Below, in pieces: positions 55,772 through 63,031 of a DNA stretch of 64,000 bases. Under the pieces are notes generated by a model. It ran no database searches and was not told the DNA's origin. It saw only the letters and a program-made list of their open reading frames with translations. Numbering within the stretch: position 1 is the first letter of the stretch; each line of letters starts with the position of its first letter. Position numbers and translations under genes: made by a program. The stretch is from contig NZ_REFV01000005.1 of NCBI RefSeq assembly GCF_003688895.1, positions 1 through 64,000 on the forward strand, given 5' to 3'. This DNA comes from Dokdonia sinensis. Its GTDB lineage: Bacteria > Bacteroidota > Bacteroidia > Flavobacteriales > Flavobacteriaceae.

Positions 55772-56014
55772 ATGAAAAACCCCCAAGACCACCTTATCGA
55801 GTTAGCTCACTATAAAATGCCCTTTGGCAAATACAAAGGGTATTACTTAGTTGATGTTCCAGAATACTATTATGTCTGGTTCAAACAAAAGGGATTTCCA
55901 GAAGGCAAATTAGGTAGATTATTAACCGAAATGTACGAGATTAAAGTGAATGGGCTAGAACCCCTCATTTATAAGGTGAAGAAAAACTTTCCTAAACCCA
56001 AGAATCTTAAGTAA
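55772..56014 (+). CDS. DUF3820 family protein
   Basis: An 80-residue protein: MPFGKYKGYYLVDVPEYYYVWFKQKGFPEGKLGRLL matches DUF3820, also seen as a module next to exonuclease domains and sometimes called a putative quorum-sensing-regulated factor. It is small, basic and probably cytoplasmic. It starts 18 bp after the amidohydrolase and is likely cotranscribed. The function is unknown. Confidence 0.82.
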   Translation: MKNPQDHLIELAHYKMPFGKYKGYYLVDVPEYYYVWFKQKGFPEGKLGRLLTEMYEIKVNGLEPLIYKVKKNFPKPKNLK

Positions 56015-56063
56015 GTCTCAGAAAAGAAAAAAGAGAAAAGAGAAAATTCGGAGAATTTTAAAA

Positions 56064-56119
56064 ACTTCCAACTTCCAACTTCCAACTTCCAACTTCCAAC
56101 TTCCAACTTCCAACTTCCA
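56064..56119. repeat. 7-bp tandem repeat, 8 units of ACTTCCA
   Basis: Eight identical head-to-tail units (56 bp) followed by a partial unit. It lies between the convergent DUF3820 and RsmI-like genes, ending 8 bp from the latter's stop codon. The spurious minus-strand frame that translates it as repeated LEVGSWK is not called. It has the same unit length, but a different sequence, as the repeat at 29570-29653. Confidence 0.95.
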
Positions 56120-56126
56120 ACTCAAG

Positions 56127-56849
56127 CTATTCCCTATGAATGATAAATATTGCAGGTCGTTTATGTAAATCTGGCATATTTGTTTTCCAGAAAGAAACGG
56201 GTTTTGTGACGATGAACTCGCTAGGAAGTGTGATGTCGCAGGCAATACAGATAGAAGTGTCTGGCCGTAGCGCGTTTACAATATCTTCCAGCATTTTATT
56301 ATTACGGTACGGAGTTTCTATGAAGAGTTGTGACTGTTTATGGTCTGCAGATAATCGTTCTAAGCGTTTGAGCTCTTGTTTACGCTCTTTCTGATCTATA
56401 GGAAGATAGCCATTAAAGGCAAAATTCTGTCCATTCATACCACTACTCATCATTGCCATAAGGATAGAAGATGGCCCTACTAAGGGAATCACTTGTATTC
56501 CTTTTTGATGTGCAATCTTTACCACATCTGCGCCAGGGTCTGCAACACCCGGAACACCAGCTTCAGAAAGTAGTCCTATGGATTGCCCTTGCAAGCAGGG
56601 ATTAAGGAAAGACGGGATTTCACTCTCCTCTGTAAATTTGTTTAATGCAAAAAACTGAAGCGAAGGTTGAGATTTTCCAGGAGAAATTTTCTTGATGAAT
56701 CGTCGCGCAGTTTTTTCATTTTCGGCGATGTAGGTGTCTATGTGTTCTACTACTTTCTTAACAGAGATGGGCATCACCTCCAGCGGGCTTGTATCGCCCA
56801 GCGTAGTTGGGATGAGATATAATTTTCCTGTTACTGTAAATGGTTTCAT
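56127..56849 (-). CDS. RsmI-like SAM-dependent methyltransferase
   Basis: A 240-residue tetrapyrrole-methylase-fold protein. It begins GKLYLIPTTLGDTSPLEVMP and carries LLSEAGVPGVADPGADVV (SAM site) and VIPLVGPSSILMAMMSSGM, both diagnostic of the RsmI branch, which 2'-O-methylates C1402 of 16S rRNA. It is shorter than RsmI (~280) and starts differently (TTLGDTS instead of TPIGNL), like the second RsmI paralogue that is common in Bacteroidetes; a canonical rsmI may exist elsewhere. It is 3 bp downstream of the sugar dehydrogenase gene on the same strand. Confidence 0.82.
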   Translation of the reverse strand: MKPFTVTGKLYLIPTTLGDTSPLEVMPISVKKVVEHIDTYIAENEKTARRFIKKISPGKSQPSLQFFALNKFTEESEIPSFLNPCLQGQSIGLLSEAGVPGVADPGADVVKIAHQKGIQVIPLVGPSSILMAMMSSGMNGQNFAFNGYLPIDQKERKQELKRLERLSADHKQSQLFIETPYRNNKMLEDIVNALRPDTSICIACDITLPSEFIVTKPVSFWKTNMPDLHKRPAIFIIHRE

Positions 56850-56852
56850 AGA

Positions 56853-58220
56853 CTATCGCACAATTAGTTTAAGCGTTTCTCCGCTTTCTTCTAATTGTGC
56901 AAGATAGATGCCTGCCGGCAATTGTGCAATGTTAATTTGAGTAGAGGCCGTTGTAAGCCGTTGTGATGTCACGATTCTTCCTGTGAGATCGTAAATGTTT
57001 AAGGTTTCCGCTTTCGCGAAAGCGGGAAAATTAACCGTCACGATTACATTCGCAGGATTGGGGTACATAGTAAAATTTATATCCTCAAACCCATCGACCG
57101 AAAGATTCTCGTCTACCACCCGGTATATTATACCTGTGTTGAGTGCAGCAACATACAACTCATTATTTACATCTTGCCCAAAAGTGCTCAATCCTCCGGA
57201 GAATGGTCCAAAATATTGAATCTCGTTTGCTTCATTTACATAAGCCACTTCGTTGCTACAGAAATCTGCAAAGACATACTTCCCTTGAAGAGTGGTAAAA
57301 GTTGATCCGCGATATACGTAGCCACCTGTTATAGAACATTTAAATTCACCATCGTTGTTGTGAGAATAATCCACAAGGGGAAATGTAAACGAATCTTCTG
57401 TAGCACAGTTTGAGAGATTAAAATCCTCATTTCCTTCGTAGCATCGCCAGCCATAGTTCTGACCTCCCACGCCAGCGTTTGCCTTGTTTATTTCTTCTAT
57501 CTCATTCTGGCCCACGTCGCCTATCCACATCTCGTTGGTTTGAGCATCAAATGAAAACTTCCAAGGATTACGCACGCCCAGCGCCCATATTTCGTCTAAA
57601 GTGCCAGAATCGCTAACGAATGGATTATCGTCAGGGATGGCGTAATTGTTACCATTTTCTGTGTTGTCTATGTCAATACGTAGCATTTTGCCGAGTAGTG
57701 TAGTTGGGTTCTGAGCGCGGTTGCCAGGATCATTTGCACTACCACCATCTCCCAGGCCCAGGTATAGATATCCATCTGATCCAAATTGGAGACAACCACC
57801 ATTATGGTTTGAAAACGGCTGTGTTACATTGAGAATGTCAAATTCTGAATCAGGATCTGCAATATTTGCATCGCTGCTTACTTGAAAGCGTGATACTTGG
57901 GTACTGCCATTTGCAGCAATGTAGTTTACAAAAAAGAAACCATTGCTACTATAGTTAGGGTGGAAGGCGAGTCCGAGCAGTCCTTGCTCATTACCATTGC
58001 TGTTTACATCTATGGTAAGAAAAGGTGTAGAGAGCGTGGTGCCATTTTCTATGATTTTTATAACTCCGTCCTGCTCTACGATAAAAAGCCTATTGTCACC
58101 AGCATTCTGAATATCTACGGGTCTCGTAAAACCTGTGGCAAAAGATTCTAAATCTATGATGGGTTCTTGAGCCATCATAGAGAGCGTAAGAAAAACGAGG
58201 AAAAAGGTAATTTTTTTCAT
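56853..58220 (-). CDS. PQQ-dependent sugar dehydrogenase-like protein with T9SS sorting domain
   Basis: 455 residues from the ATG at 58220. Signal peptide, then a six-bladed propeller of the glucose/sorbosone dehydrogenase family (about 25-350: GLLGLAFHPNYSSNGFFFVNY, LYLGLGDGGSANDPGNRAQN, EIWALGVRNPWKFSFD, GQNYGWRCYEG). The last ~75 residues (FTMYPNPANVIVTVNF...LPAGIYLAQLEESGETLKLIVR) are a type A C-terminal sorting domain, so it is exported by the type IX secretion system to the surface or medium. AFAKA inside the sorting domain is encoded by the palindrome at 57009-57024. PQQ dependence is a family inference. Confidence 0.9.
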   Translation of the reverse strand: MKKITFFLVFLTLSMMAQEPIIDLESFATGFTRPVDIQNAGDNRLFIVEQDGVIKIIENGTTLSTPFLTIDVNSNGNEQGLLGLAFHPNYSSNGFFFVNYIAANGSTQVSRFQVSSDANIADPDSEFDILNVTQPFSNHNGGCLQFGSDGYLYLGLGDGGSANDPGNRAQNPTTLLGKMLRIDIDNTENGNNYAIPDDNPFVSDSGTLDEIWALGVRNPWKFSFDAQTNEMWIGDVGQNEIEEINKANAGVGGQNYGWRCYEGNEDFNLSNCATEDSFTFPLVDYSHNNDGEFKCSITGGYVYRGSTFTTLQGKYVFADFCSNEVAYVNEANEIQYFGPFSGGLSTFGQDVNNELYVAALNTGIIYRVVDENLSVDGFEDINFTMYPNPANVIVTVNFPAFAKAETLNIYDLTGRIVTSQRLTTASTQINIAQLPAGIYLAQLEESGETLKLIVR

Positions 58221-58277
58221 AGGATTGTAGTTTTCTATTATTAAAGATACGCAAATCATACGGTGACTGGATGTTTC

Positions 58278-58739
58278 TTAGGATGTTAACTCTTGAGCAA
58301 TTGCGTTGCAGGCCTCGTCCAGCATTTGGTACACGTTCTCAAAGTCTGTTAGATTACCGTGATAGGGATCCGGAACTTCTACATTTTCATTAGGGAAAAC
58401 GGCATCTAGGATCATTCGGATTTTATCCTTTTGCTCATCGGTACTGGCCATTGCCATTACATTTTTATAGTTAGAGCGGTCCATTACAAGGATATGGTCA
58501 AAAAGGTCTAAATCTTCAGGTTTTATCTGTCTCCCTCTTTGTCTGGAAATATCTATGCTATGGTCGCGCCCAATGCGTATACTCCTATGATCAGGAGGAT
58601 CACCTACGTGCCAGTCTCCAGTTCCAGCAGAGTCTACCTCAAAGAAGTCTGCCTCTAACTTATTTTTTAAAATTCCTTCGGCGAGTGTAGATCTGCATAT
58701 ATTCCCTAGGCAGACCATAAGGATTTTGGTTTTTTCCAT
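58278..58739 (-). CDS. Low-molecular-weight protein-tyrosine phosphatase
   Basis: 153 residues from the ATG at 58739; an open frame continues 19 codons upstream with non-conserved sequence. The P-loop MVCLGNICRS contains the nucleophile Cys10 and Arg16, and the general-acid loop VPDPYHG is present near the C-terminus. It dephosphorylates phosphotyrosine, often regulating BY-kinases in capsule or polysaccharide export; no kinase is seen here. The stop is 57 bp from the sugar dehydrogenase start. Confidence 0.92.
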   Translation of the reverse strand: MEKTKILMVCLGNICRSTLAEGILKNKLEADFFEVDSAGTGDWHVGDPPDHRSIRIGRDHSIDISRQRGRQIKPEDLDLFDHILVMDRSNYKNVMAMASTDEQKDKIRMILDAVFPNENVEVPDPYHGNLTDFENVYQMLDEACNAIAQELTS

Positions 58740-58853
58740 TATTTTTTTTGATGAAGATAAGGAATAGAAAGAGGTGCAAAAGGCTTCATTGCTCAAAATT
58801 ACTTGTTACTCCTTATCGCTACGCTCTTATAATAGCTATGAATGTTGCTGGTT

Positions 58854-58869
58854 CGCTTTCGCGAAAGCG
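58854..58869. repeat. Iterated palindrome, intergenic copy
   Basis: Complete CGCTTTCGCGAAAGCG followed by T. It lies between the divergent phosphatase and DUF302 genes, about 95 bp before the latter's start. Confidence 0.95.
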
Positions 58870-58963
58870 TATAACTCAAGATTAACATTCCTTCACAATA
58901 CCTTATTATTTTATAGGGATAGAAAAATAGGTTTCTCTTATAAGTTTGTAAAAAATAAGATAT

Positions 58964-59890
58964 ATGAAAATGTTTACCTACCTATTTGCTCTATTACTTA
59001 TAACTGCTTCTTGTGGAGATGACGATGATGGAACTTCTTCTATTATAGACAGCAGCACACCGCCTGATGTCGAGGGAATGAATTATGTTAAGAGTAATCG
59101 CTCTTTTGATGATACTTATAATGCACTCAAAAGTGCACTTCAAGCAAATGAAAATATAACAATCATTGCCGAAGTAGATCATCAGGAAAATGCAGCTTCT
59201 GCCGGCTTGGAACTGAATCCCACGCGAGTAATTTTCTTCGGAAATCCTGCTTTGGGGACTCCGCTTATGAATATTGCGCAACAAACGGGAATTGATTTAC
59301 CACAACGTATGCTTGTATATCAAGACGATAACAATGATGTATATATAGGCTATAATAGCACAGGTTATTTACAAAGTAGACACTCTTTTGGCGAAGTAGA
59401 AACGTTGCCGCAAATAGCGATGGCGCTCGCAAACTTTGCAGGAAATGCGGGAGATGATTCTGTGATTAACCCTTCTGTAAATGTTACCATAGAGAATGAT
59501 GGAGTAGTGACTGATATGAGTCAGAGAGACTTTGTGACCACGTATGATGCCTTGAGAGATGCTATAGATAGTAATCCTAACTTACAGATTATCGCAGCGC
59601 TTAACCATCAAGCAAATGCACAATCTGTAGACCTTGATTTACCACCTACGCGTGTTATTATCTTCGGTAATCCAAACTTGGGAACACCCCTTATGCAAGA
59701 CGCACAGACAGCAGCCTTAGATTTACCGCAGAGAATGTTAGTCTCGCAAAACGATCTAGGAATAGTTCAAGTATCTTACATAGATCCTAATTTTATCGCG
59801 AGAAGACACGGTATAACTGGAAATACTGAAGTGATTGCTACAATTTCTGGAGCATTACGCAATCTTTCTAATACAGCTACTGGAAACTAA
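58964..59890 (+). CDS. Lipoprotein with two tandem DUF302 domains
   Basis: 308 residues, signal peptide ending LITASCGDDDD. Two copies of a ~125-residue DUF302 unit follow, each with a helix-strand start (SFDDTYNALKSAL / DFVTTYDALRDAI), an ADHQENAASAGLEL / LNHQANAQSVDLDL stretch, the signature PTRVIFFGNPALGTPLM / PTRVIIFGNPNLGTPLM, and LPQRMLV. The clear similarity of the halves shows an internal duplication. DUF302 proteins are homologous to TTHA1485-like folds; their function is unknown, and heme- or lipid-related roles have been suggested. It is monocistronic with a terminator. Confidence 0.85.
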   Translation: MKMFTYLFALLLITASCGDDDDGTSSIIDSSTPPDVEGMNYVKSNRSFDDTYNALKSALQANENITIIAEVDHQENAASAGLELNPTRVIFFGNPALGTPLMNIAQQTGIDLPQRMLVYQDDNNDVYIGYNSTGYLQSRHSFGEVETLPQIAMALANFAGNAGDDSVINPSVNVTIENDGVVTDMSQRDFVTTYDALRDAIDSNPNLQIIAALNHQANAQSVDLDLPPTRVIIFGNPNLGTPLMQDAQTAALDLPQRMLVSQNDLGIVQVSYIDPNFIARRHGITGNTEVIATISGALRNLSNTATGN

Positions 59891-59914
59891 TTTCTAAAAC
59901 TTATAAAACTTACG

Positions 59915-59944
59915 AAACGCTCAATATTTTTTGGGCGTTTTTTT
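59915..59944 (+). terminator. Terminator of the DUF302 gene
   Basis: AAACGCTC pairs with GGGCGTTT (one G-U pair), 10-base loop, then a T-run to 59944. Confidence 0.8.
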
Positions 59945-59982
59945 ATGTCTATAATTCTGAGAATTAACCCTATTTTTACGTT

Positions 59983-60849
59983 GTGAATGATCTAGTTAAA
60001 ATCATAGAATGCCCACGGGATGCGATGCAAGGAATTAAGGAATGGATTCCTACTGAATCTAAGATCCAGTACATCCAGTCCTTATTACGCTGTGGTTTTG
60101 ACACTATAGATGTGGGAAGTTTTGTTTCTCCCAAGGCAATTCCTCAAATGCGAGATAGCGCTGAGGTCCTACACAGCTTAGATCTCTCAAAAACCGAAAG
60201 TAAACTACTCACCATTGTAGCAAACCTGCGCGGAGCCCAAGATGCGGTACAGCACGAGATGGTAGATTATTTGGGGTATCCCTTCTCAATTTCTGAGAAT
60301 TTCCAGATGCGCAACACCCATAAAACCATAGCCGAAAGCGTGGAGTTGCTCAAGGAAATAATCGAACTTGCTTTTGCAAAGGGTAAAGAACTTGTGGTGT
60401 ATATCTCTATGGGTTTTGGAAATCCTTATGGTGACCCTTGGAATGTGGATATTGTAGGCGAGTGGACCGAAAAGCTCAACGCGATGGGTGTAAAGATACT
60501 CTCCCTTTCTGACACCGTCGGTACCTCAAATCCTGAGAATATCAATTATCTCTTTGCTAACCTTATTCCCAAATATCCAGATATAGAATTTGGTGCACAT
60601 TTACATACCACGCCTACAAGTTGGCACGAGAAAGTAGATGCCGCTTACAAGGCGGGTTGTAGGAGATTTGATGGGGCGATTCAAGGCTTTGGTGGTTGTC
60701 CTATGGCAAAAGATGAGCTTACGGGCAATATGCCTACAGAAAAACTTATCTCTTATTTTGCTGCGGTAAAAGCTTTTGATAATGTAAATACGATGAGTTT
60801 TGAGAGCAGTTATAATGAAGCGCTTAAGATTTTCCAGAAGTATCACTAG
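59983..60849 (+). CDS. Hydroxymethylglutaryl-CoA lyase-like enzyme
   Basis: 288 residues starting with GTG (no in-frame ATG before the conserved VKIIECPRD). It is a DRE-TIM aldolase related to HMG-CoA lyase, which splits HMG-CoA to acetyl-CoA and acetoacetate at the end of leucine breakdown. Catalytic Arg12-Asp13 are in ECPRDAMQ (EVGPRDGLQ in classical enzymes), metal ligands His206 and His208 are in HLHTTP, and Cys239 in GFGGCPMAKDELTGN is the active-site cysteine. The altered first motif marks a distinct subgroup that is common in Bacteroidetes; substrate identity is therefore slightly less certain. Confidence 0.82.
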   Translation: MNDLVKIIECPRDAMQGIKEWIPTESKIQYIQSLLRCGFDTIDVGSFVSPKAIPQMRDSAEVLHSLDLSKTESKLLTIVANLRGAQDAVQHEMVDYLGYPFSISENFQMRNTHKTIAESVELLKEIIELAFAKGKELVVYISMGFGNPYGDPWNVDIVGEWTEKLNAMGVKILSLSDTVGTSNPENINYLFANLIPKYPDIEFGAHLHTTPTSWHEKVDAAYKAGCRRFDGAIQGFGGCPMAKDELTGNMPTEKLISYFAAVKAFDNVNTMSFESSYNEALKIFQKYH

Positions 60850-60863
60850 CATTTTCTTTGTTT

Positions 60864-60878
60864 CGCTTTCGCGAAAGC
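60864..60878. repeat. Iterated palindrome, intergenic copy
   Basis: CGCTTTCGCGAAAGC, complete except for the last base. It lies 14 bp after the HMG-CoA-lyase-like stop and 73 bp before the next gene. Confidence 0.9.
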
Positions 60879-60951
60879 AAATAACCCTACAGTCCAATGC
60901 CGAAATATTTTATCACTTTAACCTCGCTTGTTACCATCAAAAAGGACTAAG

Positions 60952-62010
60952 ATGAGAATATTCCTAAAGGTCATTTTGATTTTTATACTATTTACGCAGT
61001 TGTTATCCTGCGTAGGTCAGACGACGGAAGAAGTTTCGTTTATGACTTTTAATATTTGGCAAGAAGGAACCTCTGTCCCAGATGGGTTTAATCAAATACG
61101 AGACGTCATTATCGCCACAACTCCTGATGTGGTCTGTTTTACCGAGGTTCGTAACTATAATGACGAAGATTGGACCACAAAAATGGTAACCGCTCTCGCC
61201 GAAAAAGGTCACGACTATAACAGAGGCTATGCTGGCGGAGATGTTTCTTTCATCAGTAAATATCCCATAGATAGTGGAACCCAAATTTTTGGAAACTCTG
61301 ACAAAGGAACGATAGTACAATTTGACGTCCATATAGCTGGGAATATCATTAAAGTTGCTGGCGCGCATCTGGATTACACCTACTATGCCTGTTACTTACC
61401 TCGAGGTTACAATGGCGGTAGTCCAGATTGGAAAATGAGAGACGACGGTAAAGGCAAGCCTTTACCAATGATCAATACAGATTCCATCCAAGCCTATAAT
61501 TTGGAATCTACCAGAGATGAGGCGATAGCTTCATTTATAGACGCAACTAAGGATTCTTCTCAACCAGTTATTCTAATGGGAGACTTTAATGAGCCGTCAT
61601 TTCTGGACTGGACGGAGAAAACCAAACATCTTTTTGATCACAATGGTGTTGTGATGCCTTGGTATACTACGAAGCAACTGGATGGTAATGGCTTTATAGA
61701 TGCCTACAGAGCGTTTTACCCAGATGAGGTAGCTAACCCAGGTTTCACTTGGCCGTCAGTTACGAGTGCAAATAAATCTACCAGCTGGACACCTCTCGCC
61801 GATGAAAGGGATCGCATAGATTATATTTTTTATAGGGGAAACGGCATCACCGTAAAAGATATAGCGCTTGTGGGTCCAAAAGCCTCTTACGTTTTTAATA
61901 ATTCCGAAACCTTAGATACGGATAAGGATACCTTTATGGCAAGTAACTTGCCTTGGCTCAGCGACCATAAAGCGGTTTTTGGGAGATTTTTGTTTGCATT
62001 TGAGGAATAG
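60952..62010 (+). CDS. Endonuclease/exonuclease/phosphatase-family lipoprotein
   Basis: 352 residues from the ATG at 60952; a longer frame begins at a TTG eight codons upstream. The signal peptide ends QLLSC, so it is a predicted lipoprotein outside the cytoplasm. EEP-fold motifs: FMTFNIWQEG, DVVCFTEVRN (catalytic Glu), VAGAHLDYT, VILMGDFNEPS (Asp/Asn) and the terminal LSDHKAVFGRF (Asp-His). Relatives cleave phosphodiesters or phosphomonoesters in DNA, inositol phosphates or sphingomyelin. With a signal peptide and no DNA-binding extension it may be a nutrient-scavenging phosphodiesterase. Confidence 0.88.
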   Translation: MRIFLKVILIFILFTQLLSCVGQTTEEVSFMTFNIWQEGTSVPDGFNQIRDVIIATTPDVVCFTEVRNYNDEDWTTKMVTALAEKGHDYNRGYAGGDVSFISKYPIDSGTQIFGNSDKGTIVQFDVHIAGNIIKVAGAHLDYTYYACYLPRGYNGGSPDWKMRDDGKGKPLPMINTDSIQAYNLESTRDEAIASFIDATKDSSQPVILMGDFNEPSFLDWTEKTKHLFDHNGVVMPWYTTKQLDGNGFIDAYRAFYPDEVANPGFTWPSVTSANKSTSWTPLADERDRIDYIFYRGNGITVKDIALVGPKASYVFNNSETLDTDKDTFMASNLPWLSDHKAVFGRFLFAFEE

Positions 62011-62148
62011 TTTTATGATTTAGAGGATATAGATTGCCATAAGAGCTGAGTAAAGAAGCAGTGTTTTTTAATCTATCTTTAAGGGATATCGACGATAGAA
62101 ATCTCCAGTTATCCTGAGATTTTTCTGGTATATCGATAATAAAAGTTA

Positions 62149-62172
62149 TTATATAACAAGTTAGCTGTTATT
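62149..62172 (+). repeat. Left inverted repeat of a one-gene cassette
   Basis: A 24-bp arm (TTATATAAC, AA, GTTAGCTG, TTATT). It is the imperfect inverted complement of 62943-62969: all but the central AA and a 3-base insertion match. It ends 3 bp before the ATG of the enclosed gene. Confidence 0.75.
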
Positions 62173-62175
62173 ATA

Positions 62176-62957
62176 ATGAACCTATGCAAACTTTGTCAAA
62201 CAAACGAAGCGGATAAAAAAAATCGCACATTATACCTAAATTTTTGGGTAAGGACCTATTTAAAAATGTAAAACCAAGGCATTCCCTTCAAGTAGACAGA
62301 AGTGGTAAAGCGGTCAAGGTGCAAGATATACCAAAACAAGATTTTTTATTCTGTTCGGTATGCGAAAAGCGAATTGAGATTTTAGAAACTTATTTCGCCA
62401 GAAAGTTGATTGCTATAAACGACTATAGAAACAGAAAAGAAAAATTTGAAGAAATCGAAATAGGCCCAAACAAAATTTTGGTTTGCCTAGATTTAAACCC
62501 ATTGATGTTCAAGCTATTTTATTTCTCTATGATATGGAGACTGTCGATAACCGCCAATTCCATTTTTAAAAACTTTAAACTACCTAAAAAAATAGAATTA
62601 GAAATTGGTTCCTTTTTAGACGTCAATCTTAAACCAACTCACAAAGAATTATTGAAAAATTTGAGTGTAATTCAATCATTTCCAAGTTATCACCTAATGG
62701 CGTACAAACGCAAAGATGGACCTAAAAAATTTGCTGGAATTTTGACTGCATTTCAAATGTCTAAAGACCATTTCGGAGTTTTCACCAGCGATATAATCTT
62801 ATTTTTCCATTTGAACGAAAATAAAATAGATACTATTTCTAGGTTAATTTCAAACAAAGAAAATAAATTGGTAAAATTTATCCTAGCGGACTCGGAGCAA
62901 TGGAGAAATGTCAGTTTATCTATAGTTCAACATCGTCTATTAAATAACAGCAGCTAA
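62176..62957 (+). pseudogene. Two-CxxC zinc-type protein gene with a frameshift in an A8 run
   Basis: The ATG at 62176 opens MNLCKLCQTNEADK and then leaves frame. After the run of eight A at 62215-62222 the natural continuation (SHIIPKFLGKDLFKNVKPRHSLQVDR) lies in the next frame, which stays open to 62957. One missing base thus separates the first CxxC from the second (FCSVCEKR). Intact, it would be about 260 residues, with CxxC-His-CxxC spacing resembling a treble-clef/HNH-type zinc motif, but the enzyme class is not proven. It is AT-rich compared with its neighbours. It may be a true pseudogene, a homopolymer sequencing error or a slippage-controlled gene. Without the first CxxC, a TTG at 62244 could start a shorter product. 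Confidence 0.7.
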
Positions 62958-62969
62958 CAAGTTATATAA
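62943..62969 (-). repeat. Right inverted repeat of the cassette
   Basis: A 27-bp arm whose reverse complement reads TTATATAAC, TT, GTTAGCTG, CTG, TTATT. The stop codon of the enclosed gene (TAA, 62955-62957) lies within it. Confidence 0.75.
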
Positions 62970-62976
62970 CCCATAA

Positions 62977-63005
62977 AAAAGCCCCGCCAAACCAGCGGGG
63001 CTTTT
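62977..63005. terminator. Bidirectional terminator next to clpB
   Basis: AAAAGCCCCGC (62977-62987) pairs perfectly with GCGGGGCTTTT (62995-63005). It is symmetric, serving clpB on the minus strand (stop at 63032) and the cassette gene on the plus strand. Confidence 0.9.
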
Positions 63006-63031
63006 CAAATTCAATCGATAAAACAAACTTC

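Noticed and set aside
56018-56245. Minus-strand frame with repeated LEVGSWK
   Set aside because: It is a translation of the ACTTCCA tandem repeat, and its N-terminal part is antisense within the RsmI-like gene frame.
4408-60878. Palindromes as transcription terminators
   Set aside because: No T-run follows the copies, several lie after a genuine terminator (29497), in leaders or inside genes, and some have only one arm.
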